The notes under the pieces: model-generated
The model's database searches: none
Told to the model about the DNA's origin: nothing
The model's input: the letters and a program-made list of their open reading frames with translations, nothing else
Shown: piece by piece, positions 63,901 to 64,000 of the stretch
Position numbering within the stretch: position 1 is the first letter of the stretch
Layout: every line of letters starts with the position of its first letter
Program-made: the position numbers and the translations under genes
NCBI GenBank assembly: GCA_963781785.1
Contig: CAWAHD010000002.1
Span: 2,604,001-2,668,000, forward strand
Direction of reading: 5' to 3'
From: CAWAHD01 sp963781785
Lineage (GTDB): Bacteria; Planctomycetota; Planctomycetia; Isosphaerales; Isosphaeraceae
Length of the DNA: 64,000 bases

Positions 63901-64000
63901 ACCCGGCCTGGCGGCGGCCGAACCGGCGGTGTCCGCCGGGCGCGCCGCCGGCGATTGAACGGGAGCGGCGACGGTTCGCGGCGCGGTCACCGAACCCCCG
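60986..64000 (-). CDS. infB: Translation initiation factor IF-2, 5' end beyond the window, frameshifted
   Basis: The conserved part has the IF2-N domain (ITVRSLSEAIGVKAKDLIRK), G1 GHVDHGKTSLLDRI, G3 DTPGHEAF, G4 NKID, then domain II and a C-terminal domain ending CGIKIGNFDDIKTDDVIEAY. Upstream is a long Pro/Gly/Ala/Arg-rich region typical of high-GC IF-2. Near 63185 a one-base shift separates MTKEELLVL from MRSGALNTVQAP, and another change probably lies between 63480 and 63760; the low-complexity frame remains open to the right edge. IF-2 loads initiator tRNA on the ribosome and is essential, so the frameshifts are most likely sequence errors. It leads into rbfA. Confidence 0.93.

Overview
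The window is high-GC bacterial DNA and most likely comes from a planctomycete of the Isosphaeraceae/Gemmataceae type. The pointers are the density of planctomycete-style ECF sigma factors, some fused to transmembrane and beta-propeller or HlyD domains, together with serine/threonine kinases paired with ECF genes, a WD40-fused kinase, a long-form acyl carrier protein, a PL10 pectate lyase and a DUF4058-type fragment. Genus-level placement is not possible by reading alone.

Layout. 0-3.2 kb: an ECF sigma factor, a decayed ECF remnant and a frameshifted membrane kinase. 3.2-5.5 kb: three small uncharacterised genes, some immunity-like. 5.6-11.5 kb: an SDR/DUF1348 pair, then about 1 kb of gene debris (sigma54-regulator tail, nucleotidyltransferase-like and CaiB/BaiF CoA-transferase remnants), then an alpha/beta-hydrolase, acyl carrier protein and thiamine-diphosphate decarboxylase run. 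11.9-22.3 kb: an RND multidrug efflux locus (outer membrane factor, inner membrane pump, adaptor) headed by an unusual protein in which an ECF sigma factor is fused through a transmembrane helix to a second RND adaptor. 22.6-25.3 kb: small housekeeping-like orphan genes (DUF2277, DUF1569, YciI) and a decayed ECF gene. 25.6-31.3 kb: a TIR-nSTAND-WD40 receptor behind two membrane-protein genes, one HTTM-like. 31.7-33.2 kb: a decayed VapBC-type pair, a partial duplicate of the gene at 23309 and a truncated DUF4058 gene. 33.4-33.8 kb: tmRNA with a strong terminator. 34.0-38.3 kb: an ECF-repeat-beta-propeller fusion and a pectate lyase. 38.6-48.4 kb: a membrane protein, an S9 peptidase, an ECF/kinase-WD40 pair and an enolase-superfamily enzyme. 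48.4-54.0 kb: smpB, folK, dapL, a YebC gene and a TPR protein. 56.0-59.1 kb: an IS481-like transposase and an IS200/RAYT-type HUH transposase separated by an array of six hairpin repeats. 59.4-64.0 kb: a HhH-GPD-like gene, rbfA and infB, the last running off the right edge.

Recurring feature. At least twenty single-base frameshifts interrupt otherwise well-conserved genes, including genes that should be essential or highly conserved (infB, the YebC gene, dapL). They often come in pairs that restore the frame. This suggests indel errors in the sequence more than wholesale gene death, so genes interrupted only by frameshifts are annotated as one locus. Loci with in-frame stops, lost ends or deletions are called pseudogenes.

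The most interesting candidates for undescribed biology are the sigma factor-RND adaptor fusion heading the efflux locus, the hairpin-repeat array beside the RAYT-like HUH transposase, and the TIR-STAND receptor apparently co-transcribed with an HTTM-like membrane pair.
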